Positions 12,360 to 24,672 of a DNA stretch of 64,000 bases are shown piece after piece. The first letter of the stretch is position 1, and each line of letters opens with the position of its first letter. The notes beneath the pieces are model-generated. The model did no database searches. It saw only the letters and a list, made by a program, of their open reading frames with translations, and had not been told where the DNA came from. Made by a program: the position numbers and the translations under genes. Source of the DNA: Abelmoschus esculentus (taxonomy: Eukaryota; Streptophyta; Magnoliopsida; Malvales; Malvaceae); the NCBI GenBank assembly GCA_035048815.1, contig JAUCBN010000046.1, forward strand, positions 11,882,999 to 11,946,998, given 5' to 3'.

Positions 12360-12985
12360 TACTTGAATAAATATCGATTATGTTGTTGGTATGCTTGGTC
12401 GATATTAGTCGAATCTAGGTATAAATCATTGGAAAGCTGCAAAGAAGGTATTAAGGTATTTACAAGGAACTTGAAACCTTATGATCACGTTCAGGAAAAC
12501 GAGTAACCTAGAGGTTATAGGTTATTCAGACTCATATTATACTGGATGTGTTGACACGAGAAAATCTAGTTTCGGCTATGTGTTCATGTTGGCTGATGAG
12601 CAATATCATGTTAGAGTAGTAAGTAATATATTATTTCTACTTCTACTATGAATAGTGAATTTTTGGCATACTTTGAGGTCATATTCAAGGATTGTGGTTG
12701 CGAAATTATATCTCAAGGTTAAAAATTGTCGACAACATATTTAGACCGTTAAGAATTTACTGTGACAATTCTACAACAGTGTTCTTCTCGAAAAATGACA
12801 GATATAGCAAAAAAGACAAACATATGGATTTAAAGTATTTGTCAGTAAAGGAGGAGGTGCAGAAATAGACGATGCCAATTGAGCATATACGGACCGATAA
12901 AATGATAGTGGATCCATTAACGAAAGCTCTATCAATACAAGTTTTTAAAATACATTACATTATGGGTTTGGTAGAGGACTCCTTG
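12360..12985 (+). pseudogene. copia RNase H and pol C-terminus (broken)
   Basis: Translation in mixed frames gives RNase H-like pieces such as the SDSYYTGCVDTRKS region near 12530, and the closing copia motif VDPLTKALS near 12910. Several stops and frame changes are present. It lies directly downstream of the reverse transcriptase remnant. Confidence 0.65.
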
Positions 12986-13262
12986 CAGTATGATTTTATG
13001 GTAAGGTATATACATTATAGTTTTATGATCATTAGTGTTATGACACTTTTAGATATCAATCATATTTGTTTCTTGTACTTTTATTGTTGTTATCTATTTA
13101 AGCATGGATGATTATTTGTTTGATAACAAAATGAGATCCTAAAACAAGATTTCATATATTAAGAATTAAAGTATTTTTTAATAATTAAAGAACGATTTTA
13201 AAAACTATTGGATTAAATTAATTGTGATACATGAAAGGAATCAAATTGACTTATTTGTCTGT

Positions 13263-14646
13263 TGATGGAGGCTCGGAAGTCCTTTAGTTTTCCACCTTTG
13301 TCATATTGTAATATTTGAGATTGTTGAACTCACAGGGACTGTGTCGACTTCACTACTTCTTATGGCTGCACTATAGAAAGTAAAAAACACAAATAGTTGT
13401 TGAGTTAAGATTACTAAATTAACTACTAAAACTAAACTAAATAGAGGAGAACTAAAGATGATAGAAGCGAGGCTAAGTTGAGTGTTTTGTAGAGGAAAAT
13501 CCAGTTGTATTAGGTATCCACTTATTAATGCAATGGGTCGAACTGCCGCCTCAGCGGGTCGCACAAAGGGTCGCCGCAGCTGCCTAGGCAGGGTTATGCC
13601 TTGTCCATAATTCAACATTCCATAGTTCGATAGAGCATCCTTGTATATCTTCTTCCTTATCCCTAAGCGAAGAGAACTGTTGAAACCCACGTCTTGATGA
13701 TACCTCCTGGCGTGAATCAAGGGCGGACAACAATCAAACACATGCGTTTTCTTAGTTGCTGAAATCCTGGGCGGTTAATCTCTCAATCAGATTAGTCAAT
13801 GCCCATGAGCAAAGACCGTATTCTCTCGTTTCGTGAACCTACATCTCCCGATGCTAGGCAAATAGATTTTTCTTTATATACTATCTTTCGAGCTCATATG
13901 CGATAAGAGTAAATACCAAGAGAGAATAAACTATGAAATAAGTTTTGCATTAATAAATATCTAACATAACACAACCATTTTCTCCAACTACTTCACAAAC
14001 AACCTAAACCTCCGAAGAAGTTTAGAACATGGTGTAGTCGACGGCTAAGAGTATTTTTGTAGGTAAAATCCGACTCTCTTAAACTAATCCTAATATGTGC
14101 CTTATATAGGCCAAGCCCTAGGTTAAAGCTTTCCATGCAAGGAAAGAGTTCTAAAGGGGGAAGAAATATAATTCCTAATTAAACTGTAGTACTTAATTCT
14201 TATTTCCTAAAATATCTCTTCTTTCTCGCACTCTGACTTTAACCAGGGCTTAACTTCTTAATTTGGTTTTGTCTTTCTCTCGCTCTTTGTCCGTTGAGAT
14301 CGACATCTTTTTCTTTCTCTGTCGAGCACCAGTTGTCATCTTTACTCCGCTGCCGCGGCCTCCAAAGTGCTGCAGTGACGGGTGCTTCATCTGCATTCCA
14401 GCATCTATCTTCTCATTGGCCATTTCTGTAATATAGTTTCCTGTCTAAGAAAGAAAACTATCAAATGCATCTGTTTTATGCCAAATATTAGGTAAATTAT
14501 GTAATATAGTTTCATGAATTATGTAATTGGATGCTGACATATGGAAAATATATAGAAATATCCATTAATGTCCTTAATTCTGTCCTTTATTAGCAATAAA
14601 CGAGTAGGAAAATGATATATAAAATAAGACTTTTAGACACTTATCA
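13263..14646 (-). repeat. solo LTR (family S, copy 1), 5-bp duplication TCTGT
   Basis: Read on the minus strand it begins TGATAAGTG and ends CCATCA. Identical 5-mers TCTGT flank it at 13258-13262 and 14647-14651, which fixes both ends. It contains a TATA box (CCTATATAAG, minus strand, near 14105), as an LTR should. It matches the copy at 40042-41361 along its length, for example the minus-strand match to CACGCCGGGAGGTATCATCA. No internal region is left, so it is a solo LTR. A 146-codon frame inside it is accidental. Confidence 0.85.
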
Positions 14647-14771
14647 TCTGTGACCTCCATGATTCGATTAGCTTGATTCATGTCTGGATGATGTGTTATG
14701 TAAAAAATGAATTAAAGTGTACAATTAAAGTTTCATTACACTACAACCGTCGCATAAACCAAGTGGGAGAA

Positions 14772-16013
14772 TGATAGAATTTTTTAATGATAAATATTAT
14801 GGTTTATGTAACTTAAAGGCAATGATTTAGATGTATGTTCCCGTAGTGATGATTAGCGGTGATTAAAGATCGAAATTAAAGGTGGAATTCCTTTTTCCTC
14901 CGGTCCTTGTTAAACGTAGAAATTAAAGGGTTAATTTAAAGTTTGTGAAAAAGTAAAAGGATCAAATTGATCACTTAATCATTACCTAAATTAATCTAAT
15001 TTAAATGATATTTAAATTAATTTAATTTAAAGGATAAAAGAGTGAGCAATTTTTTGGGATAACTACTCACGTTTTTTTCAATAACCAAAGAAAACGTTTT
15101 TTTTTTATGGTTCATCTTCTTTTTACAAAGATAAGAAATTTGTTTGATCCAGTCTTATATCATCAAGGACGAACGAAAGTGAAAAGGAGAATAAGGGAAA
15201 TAACACTGGAAACAAAGAACAATGTAGAACAGTAAGTTTTTTTTCTACTTCTTTTTAGTTTAATTGAATGTTGGTTAACGTGATTACCCGTAAATCTATA
15301 AACGATCATATAATGTGTTTTGTATTTCCGCTTTATAGCATATACATGATTATAGGATAGATTTACTGTTTGATTTTTTAAAAAATTAAAAATATATTAT
15401 AATTTAAATTTTGAATGTTTTAATGATGTTTTTAATGGTATAGTTTGTTCGTACATAATTTGAACCTTTTGATAATGCGCATTCATCTTGAAGATAAAAC
15501 AATTTGAACTCATATCTTATAAAAAAATATATTATCCATTTTTTATCGATCTTTCTTCTTAATTTTGTTAAAAAAGTTCATTAAGTCTCAAATTTTAATT
15601 AAACCATTTATTAAAATAAAAAAAATTAAACCCTTCGAACTTTATTTAAATTTTTTAATTTAAACATTTAAAATTTTATAAATTTTCTTGAACTATGTTA
15701 TCGAGATCTGTCCCGATGGTATTTAATTTTGATGTACTTCTACTAGAGAGATAGAATTGGCAGTAAATGACAAACAAAAGCATAAATCATGGAGTATATA
15801 AAAAAATCCATTAAAATAATTGGTTTGGTTTGATATAATTTTTAAAAGTTAAAATTTTTATTTTTTTAAAAATATTTTTAAATAAAATTATTTATTTATC
15901 TTTATTTATATAATCTATTTTTATATTTTAAAAATATATTGAAAATAAATATTTTTATTTAAAATTTTTTTTGACTACTATATAAAACACTTTTCAAAAA
16001 TAATGTTAAACTG
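14772..16013. other. probable copia 3' LTR start followed by AT-rich intergenic DNA
   Basis: 14772 begins TGATAG after a purine tract and is likely the start of the copia 3' LTR; I cannot place its end. From about 15350 on the DNA is AT-rich without coding signal. Confidence 0.4.
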
Positions 16014-16280
16014 GAAAAATTATATCATGGGTAATTTTCATCACGTTATTCATGAGACTAATTAATCGGATTTATTTAATTAATTAATTTTTCAACCTCA
16101 TTTTTTTCACTAAGTGAATCTTTCATTTGCTAAAAACTATTTTTAAATTTAATTTACAATAGGTATTAATAAAAATTCACTTGATAAAAACATAAGGTTA
16201 AAAAAATTAATTAAATAGATATATTTGATTGATTGATTTTATAGATGACGTGGCAAAAATAACACGTAATGTAATTTCTC
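16014..16280. mobile_element. Mutator-type foldback MITE, degenerate copy
   Basis: The ends are inverted (left GAAAAATTATATCATGGG; the right, reversed, starts GAGAAATTACATTACG), with the shared CACGTCAT-CATGAG motif inside each arm. Flanking 9-mers GTTAAACTG (16005-16013) and TTTAAACTA (16281-16289) agree at 7 of 9 positions. Its length of 267 bp matches the copy next to it. Confidence 0.7.
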
Positions 16281-16351
16281 TTTAAACTAACTCTAAGAGT
16301 TGAATATCAATCTTCTTCTACCCAACTTTGTCGATGAAACACCCAAAAATA

Positions 16352-16616
16352 AGAAAAATTATATTATGGGACAGTCCCACCACGTCATCCATAGGACCGG
16401 ACAATAAAAAGCATCCATGTAATTATTTTTTTCACTTCATCATTTTTACCAAGTGAATCTTCACTAACATTTATTATAATTTAAGTTTAAAACAATTTTT
16501 ACCAAGTGAAGATTCACTTGGTAAAAATGATGAGGTGAAAAAAATAATTATATGAATGCTTTTTATTGGTCGGTCTCATGGATGATGTGGTAAGACTGTC
16601 CCATAATATAATTTCT
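16352..16616. mobile_element. Mutator-type foldback MITE with perfect 9-bp duplication
   Basis: Identical 9-mers CCAAAAATA flank it at 16343-16351 and 16617-16625. The ends are inverted copies (AATTATATTATGGGACAG). Near the centre the two arms pair almost perfectly around ACCAAGTGAATCTTCACT and its reverse, so the whole 265-bp element can fold into one hairpin. It has no coding capacity. Confidence 0.88.
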
Positions 16617-16841
16617 CCAAAAATAGAGTCAGAATTTGAGGCTAGAAACAACGTAAACATTTGAAAATGAAAAAAATAAATTCATAATGATAATTATGCA
16701 CCTATCAAATACTATATTTATTAATATATTCTTATGATCATATTTGTTCTATTTTTAAATATTAAATAAAAATATAAATTGTGCATATTTTCAAAATTAT
16801 TATTTATTTATTTATTTTTACTTAAATAACTCTGTAATTAG

Positions 16842-17345
16842 GGGTGGGTATTCGATCGAGTCGAGTTAAAAAATTTTGAGTTATTCGAGTTGACGGGTCA
16901 TATTTTACAACTTAAACTTTATTTGAATTTTTGTTTCAGTTTGAGTCAAGTTTAAGAAATTTGTGTCGAGTTTTCGAGTTCCTATAAATATTTAATTGTA
17001 ATTATTTATCATGTTATAGTATAATTTGATTTCAATTTCAACGACTTTCTCTAATCATATAAGATATGTATATATATTTTTTCATATGTAGTGATATTTT
17101 TTTTATATTTTTATATATCAATGTATATAGATCGTAAAAAATTGATAGACTCGTCTCAAACTTAAAAATTAATCATTTAATTACTAAAAATTTAGATTTA
17201 TTCGAGTTTCTATTTTACAACTCAAACTTTATTTGAAATTTTTTCGAGTCGAGTCTATAAAATTTCAAGTCAAGTCAAAACGAGTCAAGTATTTTTACCT
17301 TGAATAAAGTTATTCGATTTTTTCGAATCGAGTTTTGTTGATCCG
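16842..17345. repeat. dispersed repeat R, copy 1 (hAT-like end)
   Basis: It starts TTAGGGGTGGGTATTCGATC, a TAGGGGTG end often seen in plant hAT-type non-autonomous elements, and contains repeated TCGAGTCGAG/ATTCGAGTT motifs. It matches 22000-22505 in the same orientation over about 500 bp, including CCTATAAATATTTAATTG. No clean right terminus or target duplication is visible. Confidence 0.6.
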
Positions 17346-18344
17346 TATTTGTGATGCATGTAAAACTTGCATTGTAGTGTGAACGATGTGATGTTGCATG
17401 ACTCATATATAAGCATAATTATTGATGAGGCAGCTGATTTCCTGCGCTCCACAACCACCTTTTCTTCTAAAACTTCAAACACAAACAACTTTGAGCAAAA
17501 AGTCTTCCATGAAAGTAACACCTCGTAGAAATTAAAATAATTAGTCGTAATTATAATAATTTATTTTATTTAAAATTATTATATTTATATTAAAAAATTA
17601 TAATCATGGTATTTATGATAATTATAATAATATTTATTATATCAACTAATCAGGGACGAAGTCAGGATTTGGGATTGATGGGGTAAAACATAAATATTTA
17701 GAAATAGAGGGGCAAATTCATAAAAAAAACAAATTTTAAAAAAATTTAAATAAGGAAAAAAAAAAATTCTTTGGGGTGGAAAGAGACAATACTATAAAAA
17801 TGGTAAATGGGTTGTACGAATAACGAATCGAGTTATTTTGGTTTGAATTATTTCAAGTTTAATTATTTGGTTGTAATTTAATTTTAATTTGAGTTTATGA
17901 TGATTTGGATTATAACAAGTCGAATATTTTTAAGTTGATTGATTTTAGTTTAAGTCAATAAAAAATCGATTGATTTCAATCAGGATTTCAGATCGATAAT
18001 TTTTAACACTCATATATTTAAATTTTTATGAGTTTTGTAGTTCATATTTCATCTATATTGGTTTCATTTAATATTTTTCTTTATTTTAAATAACTTTAAA
18101 TTCCGGTGAAATTAATTGTGGTCTATTTGATTTGTTTAAAAAATCGGTTTAAATTTATTTTTTATTCGATTAAAATTTAGTTTTTTTTAAATTAATTTAT
18201 TTTTTATTACGCTCAAGAAAAGTCTGCAACGGCAGTCAATGTCTTTCTTCCCTGTACTCTCCTCCTCTCTGCAATTTTCCAATGCAAAAAGCCTCAATGC
18301 TTCATAATCCCTAGTTCTACCGACATTTGTGGCTGGTGTTACGG
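17346..18344. other. AT-rich upstream region of the broken receptor-like protein gene
   Basis: No gene is supported here. The last 150 bp contain CT-rich DNA (near 18250-18290) that may be the old promoter and 5' UTR of the downstream pseudogene. Confidence 0.4.
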
Positions 18345-21300
18345 ATGACAACTTCACTCCTTTCTGGCCTTGTATTGAATTCCTTCATTGCAGTTTCATT
18401 TATCTTCTTCGCCGCAGTTTTGGTTTCTGGTCAATGCCAAAGCCATGAGCAAGAGTTGCTGCTCGGTTTGAAAAACGCCCTCAATTTTTCATTATCTGTA
18501 AAGTCAGAGAATTGGAATCAAGACACGGATTGTTGTTCTTGGGACGGTATAACCTGCGACGGAGATGGCTGGGTAATCGAACTTGACTTGAGCAACCAGT
18601 CGATTTCTGGAGAAATGAATGGTTTGAATAATCTGTTCAATCTCCGGCATCTTCAGCTGTTGAATTTGGCTTATAACAGGTTTAACTTCAGTTTTCCTTC
18701 TGGGTTTCACCAGTTTCGAATTTGAGTTATCTTAATATGTCAAATGCTGGGTTTAAAGGGCAAATTCCACATGAGATTTCACGTTTGACAAGCTTGGTTA
18801 CTCTCGATTTATCTGTGAATTCATTTATTATGATACAACCCTTGAAACTTGAGAATCCGAACTTAAAGATGCTTGTTCAAAATCTCACAAAGCTAAGATC
18901 TTTGCATCTGGATGGGGTTAGAATTTCAGCAACAGGGAATGAATGGTGCAAGGGTTTATCCCCATTGATCAATTTGGAAGTGTTGAGCTTGTCAAATTGT
19001 AACCTTTCCGGCCCAATTGAAGATTCCCTTCAAAACTTGAAGAATCTCTCAGTTATTCACTTGGATGAGAACATTTTGTCTGCTGTGGTTCCAGAATTCC
19101 TTTCTCGGCTTTCGAATTTGACTTCTTTGCGGCTTGCATGGACCATTTCCAAGAGATATTCTCCAGGTAAGGACGCTGCCGTCTCTTGATATATCCGACA
19201 GTAAGAAACTTCATGGTTCTTTGCCTGACTTCAATCATGTTGGTTCTCTTAGGAACCTAGTTCTTAGCAGAACAAACTTTTCTTGGTCATTACCAGAGTC
19301 CATAGGCAACCTTGTGAACCTGACAAAACTAGATCTTTCATATTGCAACTTCACTGGAGCAATTCCACACTCAATCTCCGATCTCCACCGGCTTGTTTAC
19401 ATGGACTTGTCATTCAATAACTTCACCGGTGGAGTCACACATTTTGATTTGTCCAAAAATCTTGCCTATTTAGATCTCTCTCATAATAAACTGACAGGAA
19501 AAGTTGAGTCATTTAAGTGGGAAGGTCTTCAAAATCTTACTTATGTTGATTTAAGTCACAATTCATTTAATGGGAGCATTCCTTCCTCTCTCGTGATGCT
19601 CCCTTCGTTGAAGATGGTTCGGCTTTCCTACAATCAATTTGGTGGTGAGGTTCCTGGTTTTCCGAAAGGGAGACAGTCTTTATTGGATACTCTTGATCTC
19701 AGTTACAACCGATTGCAAGGGCATATACCTGCTTATGTTTTCGAACTCAGTAGGCTTAAGGTTCTGTTGCTTTCTTCCAACAATTTCAATGGAACAATAT
19801 GGTTAGGAGACTTTCAGAAGCTTGTGAATCTTACAGAACTTGACCTTTCACACAATAACTTGTCTGTCAATGCAACTGGAAGTTATTCGACTGTATCATC
19901 CTTTCCCAAGATTTCTAGATTAAATCTTGCTTCCTGCAAACTGAATGTGTTCCCCGATCTAATGAACCAATCAAGATTAGCCTTTCTGGATCTTTCAGAA
20001 AACCAAATTTCAGGTGAAGTGCCTAATTGGATTTGGAATGTCAGTCATGACCTCCAGCATTTGAACCTTTCATGTAATCAGATTGACGGTCTGCAGAAAC
20101 CTTACCAAATGCCTAGTCTTTCGGTCCTTGACATGCATTCCAACAAGCTCAGCGGCAATATTCCTACTCTGCCTGCAATTGCAAGCTATCTGGACTATTC
20201 AAGAAATAGTTTTGCTTCATCTTTACCGAATAACATCGGAAACTATCTCTCCTACGCTGTGTTCTTTTCTCTCTCGGGAAATGTTATTACAGGTTTGATT
20301 CCTAAATCTATATGTGATGCTAGTTACCTGCAAGTACTTGACTTGTCCAACAACAATCTCAGTGGTGAAATCCCAAAATGTTTACTTGGAAGGAAAGTAA
20401 ATATTGGGGTACTGAATCTTAGGGGCAACAATCTCAGTGGAAAAATTCCTGATGCATTTTCAAGTAATTGCTTCATACAAACACTAGATGTCAATGGCAA
20501 TGCACTCCGAGGGAAGATTCCGAATCCCTTGCTAAGTGCAAAATGCTTGAGGTGTTGAACCTGGGTGACAATCACATCAACGATATCTTCCCTTGCCATT
20601 TGAAGAGCATAGTCAGTTTGAGGATTCTTGTTTTACGATTGAATGAATTCCATGGGAAAATTGGTTGCCCAACCAACAAGGCCCCCTGGCTAAAGCTTCA
20701 GATTGTGGACATTGCAAACAATAGTTTTAATGGAACGCTGCCAAATTGCTTAAAATCATGGGTGGCAATGATGACTGATGACAATGAAGCTCGATTAAAT
20801 GTTGGATACCTTCAGTTTGGGTTTCTACAATTCGGTGGACATTATTATCAGGATGGTATTACAGTTACCAACAAAGGTCTGACGATGGAGTTTGTAAAGA
20901 TCCTAACTGTCTTCACCTCCATTGATCTTTCATGCAACAAATTTGAAGGGCCAATACCGGACCTGATCGGAGAACTGAAAGCACTCCATGTTCTCAACAT
21001 GTCACACAATGCTCTCAGTGGGAAAATCCCACCATCTCTCGGTAATCTGAAAATGCTGGAATCCTTGGACCTCTCAAGTAATAACCTGACTGGCAGTATT
21101 CCTCAACAGCTGGTAAACCTGAATTTTCTCGAAGTGCTTAACCTCTCCTGCAATCAAGTGGAAGGAAGTATACCAGCTGTAAAGCAATTTGCAACATTCA
21201 GCAATGATTCTTATGAAGGTAACAAGGGACTATGTGGGATTCCATTGACGAAAAAGTGCAATGAAGCTAACCATGGCCAATATTCAAGACCTGATGCTGC

Positions 21301-21727
21301 AGAAAAAAGTCCGAATGATGAATTCGATTGGCAGTTCATATTCATTGGAGTCGGAGTTGGTGTAGGAGCAGCCGTATTTGTTGCACCCTTAATGTTTTGG
21401 AAGACAGCAAGTGAATGGATCGATGACAATGTCGATAAATTCCTTGCCAAAATGCTTCCAAAGATGGGTCTAATTTACACGCCGCCTGATTATGCGAAGG
21501 TTGAGGAAGATGAAAATCTTGAAGATGACAAGAAAGAACACGATGACGATGAAGATAGTGAAGAAAGCGATGAAACAACTGAAGAGTTTCGAGGTAGATA
21601 TTGTGTAATTTGCTCCAAGCTTGACAAAACCGGGAAGAAGGCAGTTCATGACCGAAGTTGTATCTGCCATGATTCACCATCTTTATCTCCTTCTTCATCC
21701 ACCTCTTCTACCTTTTCTCCTAATTAG
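18345..21727 (+). pseudogene. LRR receptor-like protein, broken by three frameshifts
   Basis: This is a paralogue of the gene at 3688; the LRRNT regions share SGQCQ, ELLLGLKN and WNQDTDCCSWDGITCD. The ATG at 18345 gives a signal peptide ending LVSGQC. The frame breaks near 18717 (LRR 2/3; one base missing), near 19137 (loss of bases between LRRs) and near 20530 (one base missing). Each time the LRR pattern continues in another frame at once, so the ancestral protein was about 1,125 residues. The final segment has the last LRRs, a membrane helix with GVGVGVG, an acidic stretch of Asp/Glu (about 21500-21585) and a cysteine-rich cytoplasmic end (YCVICSKLDKTGKK, then CICH). As written it cannot make a full receptor. 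Assembly error is possible, but three independent breaks make a pseudogene more likely. Confidence 0.88.
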
Positions 21728-21999
21728 AACCTTCCTTTTTGTTTGTTTTGTATATAAATGCACAGAGAACCAATTATCCAGAGCAATGAAAAATGTCGCT
21801 CTGGATCCTCGGTAAATAATTCGAACCAACTCTTCCTCCTCAATAGTCACCTATCACAGGCAACACAGGCTCAATGCTGCCTGCTGAAAAACAATTCCTC
21901 TGTTTCTGGATGATGGTCAGCACACGGGTTTTCAAACGTGCATGAGCTGATAATGGTGGAGGGTATGTATTGGCCTTTTCCATATTCTAAATTTTAAGG
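21728..21999. other. 3' flank of the receptor-like pseudogene
   Basis: This is a presumed former 3' UTR and spacer. No coding or RNA feature is supported. Confidence 0.4.
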
Positions 22000-22505
22000 A
22001 TGAGTATTGGATCGAGTCGAGTCAAAAAATTTTGAGTTATTTAATTTGAGTCATATTTTACAATTTGAATTTTATTTAATTTTTTTTATTTGAGTTGAGT
22101 TTAAAAAATTCAAATTGAATCGAGTTTTTAAGTTCCTATAAATATTTAATTGTAATTATTTATCACGTTACAGTACGATTTAATTCTAATTTAAATGATT
22201 TTTTTTAATCATATACATATATATATTCAGATTTTTCGTATGTAATACTATTTTTTTTATATTTTTATATATCAATATATATATATAAATTGAGAGACTC
22301 ATCTCAAATTTAAAAATAAATTCTTTAATTATTAAAAAATTTGAGTTATTCGAATTTTTATTTTATAATTCGAACTTTATTTGAAATTTTTTGAGTCAAG
22401 TTAAGTTTATGAAATTGAGTCGATTCAAAATGAATCAAATATTTTTACCTTGAGTCAAATTGAATTATTTAATTTTTTCGAGTCGAATTAAATTTTACTC
22501 GTCTA
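22000..22505. repeat. dispersed repeat R, copy 2
   Basis: It is homologous to 16842-17345 in the same orientation: GAGTATTGGATCGAGTCGAG at the left, CCTATAAATATTTAATTG in the middle, and a TTTTTCGAGTCGAATT end. The two copies bracket the receptor-like pseudogene. Confidence 0.6.
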
Positions 22506-22934
22506 TATTAAATAAGGTACAGCTTGGACGCCAATAATTAGTATGTTCAGTGTGACCCATTTTGGTTAAAGCCCTCGTCTGTTTGGCATGTGGACTATAA
22601 CAAGAGTTCAACGTGACACTACATTTTTAATGCTAAATTATAATATTTTTTAATTTTATATGTTTAAATTATTCTTTGATAAAAATAAATGTTTAAAATT
22701 TTAATACGTGTCTAGTAGTTATTATTGTTAAAATTCGTTTATCAATCAAAATATGACATATTTATTTATTTATTTGAAAATTAAAACAAAACTTTATACC
22801 CAAATTTTTTAAGTATCCAAAAAATTCAAAAATTATCCAAAATTTACAAATCGGTCATTAGTCCATAATTTATTTTCAAACCCCAAATTATCAACGATGG
22901 CTACCTCTTAGCCCACCAATTTGATAATTAGTAT
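22506..22934. other. AT-rich spacer
   Basis: I see no gene or repeat with clear limits between repeat R and the long palindrome. Confidence 0.4.
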
Positions 22935-24672
22935 GAGAGCCATTTACAATTTAAATCATTGAATTTATTCTCTACTTTCGTATAAGCTACAAACCTTTGA
23001 TTTAATCAGAATAAATCATTAAACTTTTATTATTAACAAATTAAATCATTCACATTAACATCGTTAAATATTTTAATAAAAAAGTTGACTCAATAATTCT
23101 ATTAAACATATTTTTTCATGTCAGGAAGTTAATATTAATTAAAATTAAAGAAAAAATATTTAAAATCTTTTTTTACAATAAATTATTAAAGAAATTATGG
23201 TTCAATACAATTTTTTTAATAATTTATCGTAAATTTTTTTAAAATATTTTTCTTTAATTTTAGGCTTAACTTAGGAATAGGTGCCTAAAGTATACACTTT
23301 TTCTGAAATAGGTGCCTAATGTTTTTTTTGGCTGAAATAAGTGCCTAAACTATATATTTTTTCTGAGATAGGTGCCTAATGTATTTTTTGGCTGAAATAG
23401 GTGCCTAAAGTTGTATTCCCTTAGTGTTTTAAGGCAACACTATTAAAAGAAAATTGTTTAATTTATAAATAAGCACCTAAACTATATATTTTTTCTAAAA
23501 TAGGTGTCTAATGTATTTTTTATTGAAATAAATGCCTAATTTTTTCTTATAAGTAATTATATTTCTTATAAGATATAAAATTATTTATATCAACGCTTTA
23601 ATCTATTAAATTATTTATTATAATTGATTAATAATTTATTTAAATTTAAATTATTTTATTCGAGGCTTTGTTTTTTTTTAAAATAATTTATTTATTAATT
23701 TTATCTCACTTTTAAATATTTATGTTTTGTTCTCAATCCAATTTCATCTCATAGTATCACAATAGTCCTACACAACTTCAAGTAGTATAAACAAATTCCC
23801 ACCATTGCTCCTTCCCCGACTTGACCAGTAACTGTAAGTAACTCAAGCTCAAGGTTTCACAACGACCTTCATGCAATTATCCCACATGCAAACAGAATTT
23901 TTTTCATCATTGACACCTATTTTCCATCGATTCTACAATCATACGATGCAACAAATATTTAATCCGAAACAACGAAACCGGATCGAAAACAAAACATAAA
24001 TATTTAAAAGTAAAATAAAATTAATTAATAAATTGTTTAAAAAAACAAGGCCTCTGATAAAATAATTTAAATTTAAATAAATTATTAATCAATTATAATA
24101 AATAATTTAATAGATTAAAACATTAATATAAATAATTTTATATCTTATAAGAAATATAAATTACTTATAAGAAAAAATTAGGCATTTATTTTAATAAAAA
24201 ATACATTAAACACCTATTTTAGAAAAAATATATATATAGTTTAGGTACTTATTTATAAATTAAACAATTTTCTTTTAATAGTGTTACCTTAAAACACTAA
24301 GGGAATAAAACTTTAGGCACTTATTTCAGCCAAAAAATACATTAGGCACCTATCTCAGAAAAAATATATAGTTTAGGCACTTATTTCAGCAAAAAAAAAA
24401 CATTAGGCACTTATTTCAGAAAAAGTGTATACTTTAGGCACCTATTACTAAGTTAAGCCTTAATTTTAATTAATATTAACTTGTTGACATGGAAAATAAG
24501 TTTAGTAGGATTATTGAGTCAGCTTTTCTGTTAAAATAATTAACGGTGTTAGTGTGAATGATTTAATTTATTAATAATAAAAGTTTAATGATTTAATCTG
24601 ATTAAATCAAAGATTTATGACCTATACGAAAGTAGAGGGTAAATTCAATGATTTAAATTGTAAATGGCTCTC
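22935..24672. mobile_element. 1.7-kb palindromic (foldback) element with tandem repeats in its arms
   Basis: The two halves are inverted copies: GAGAGCCATTTACAATTTAA at 22935 returns reversed at 24672, and the match continues through both arms to a unique centre at about 23740-23990. Each arm contains several diverged units built on AGGTGCCTAAA and TTTTTCTGA spaced about 35-40 bp apart (23275-23420 and 24300-24450). The left arm has an extra ~115-bp inner hairpin (about 23148-23262) that the right arm lacks. No coding frame and no sure target duplication were found. A non-autonomous DNA transposon with very long inverted repeats is the best reading. Confidence 0.7.

Larger units (their letters stand above)
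8379..14771 (+). mobile_element. decayed Ty1/copia retrotransposon
   Basis: A primer-binding-like GGTATCAGAG (about 8380) is followed by a non-coding leader, then gag, protease, integrase, reverse transcriptase and RNase H remnants in copia order on the plus strand. All are interrupted by stops and shifts. The likely 3' boundary is the purine tract AAGTGGGAGAA at 14761-14771, before a TGATAGAATT LTR start. A solo LTR of another family (13263-14646) sits in the 3' untranslated part. No matching 5' LTR could be recognised before 8379. Confidence 0.75.

Noticed and set aside
13301..13741. 146-codon minus-strand frame
   Set aside because: It lies wholly inside a solo LTR fixed by target duplications and has no family signal.
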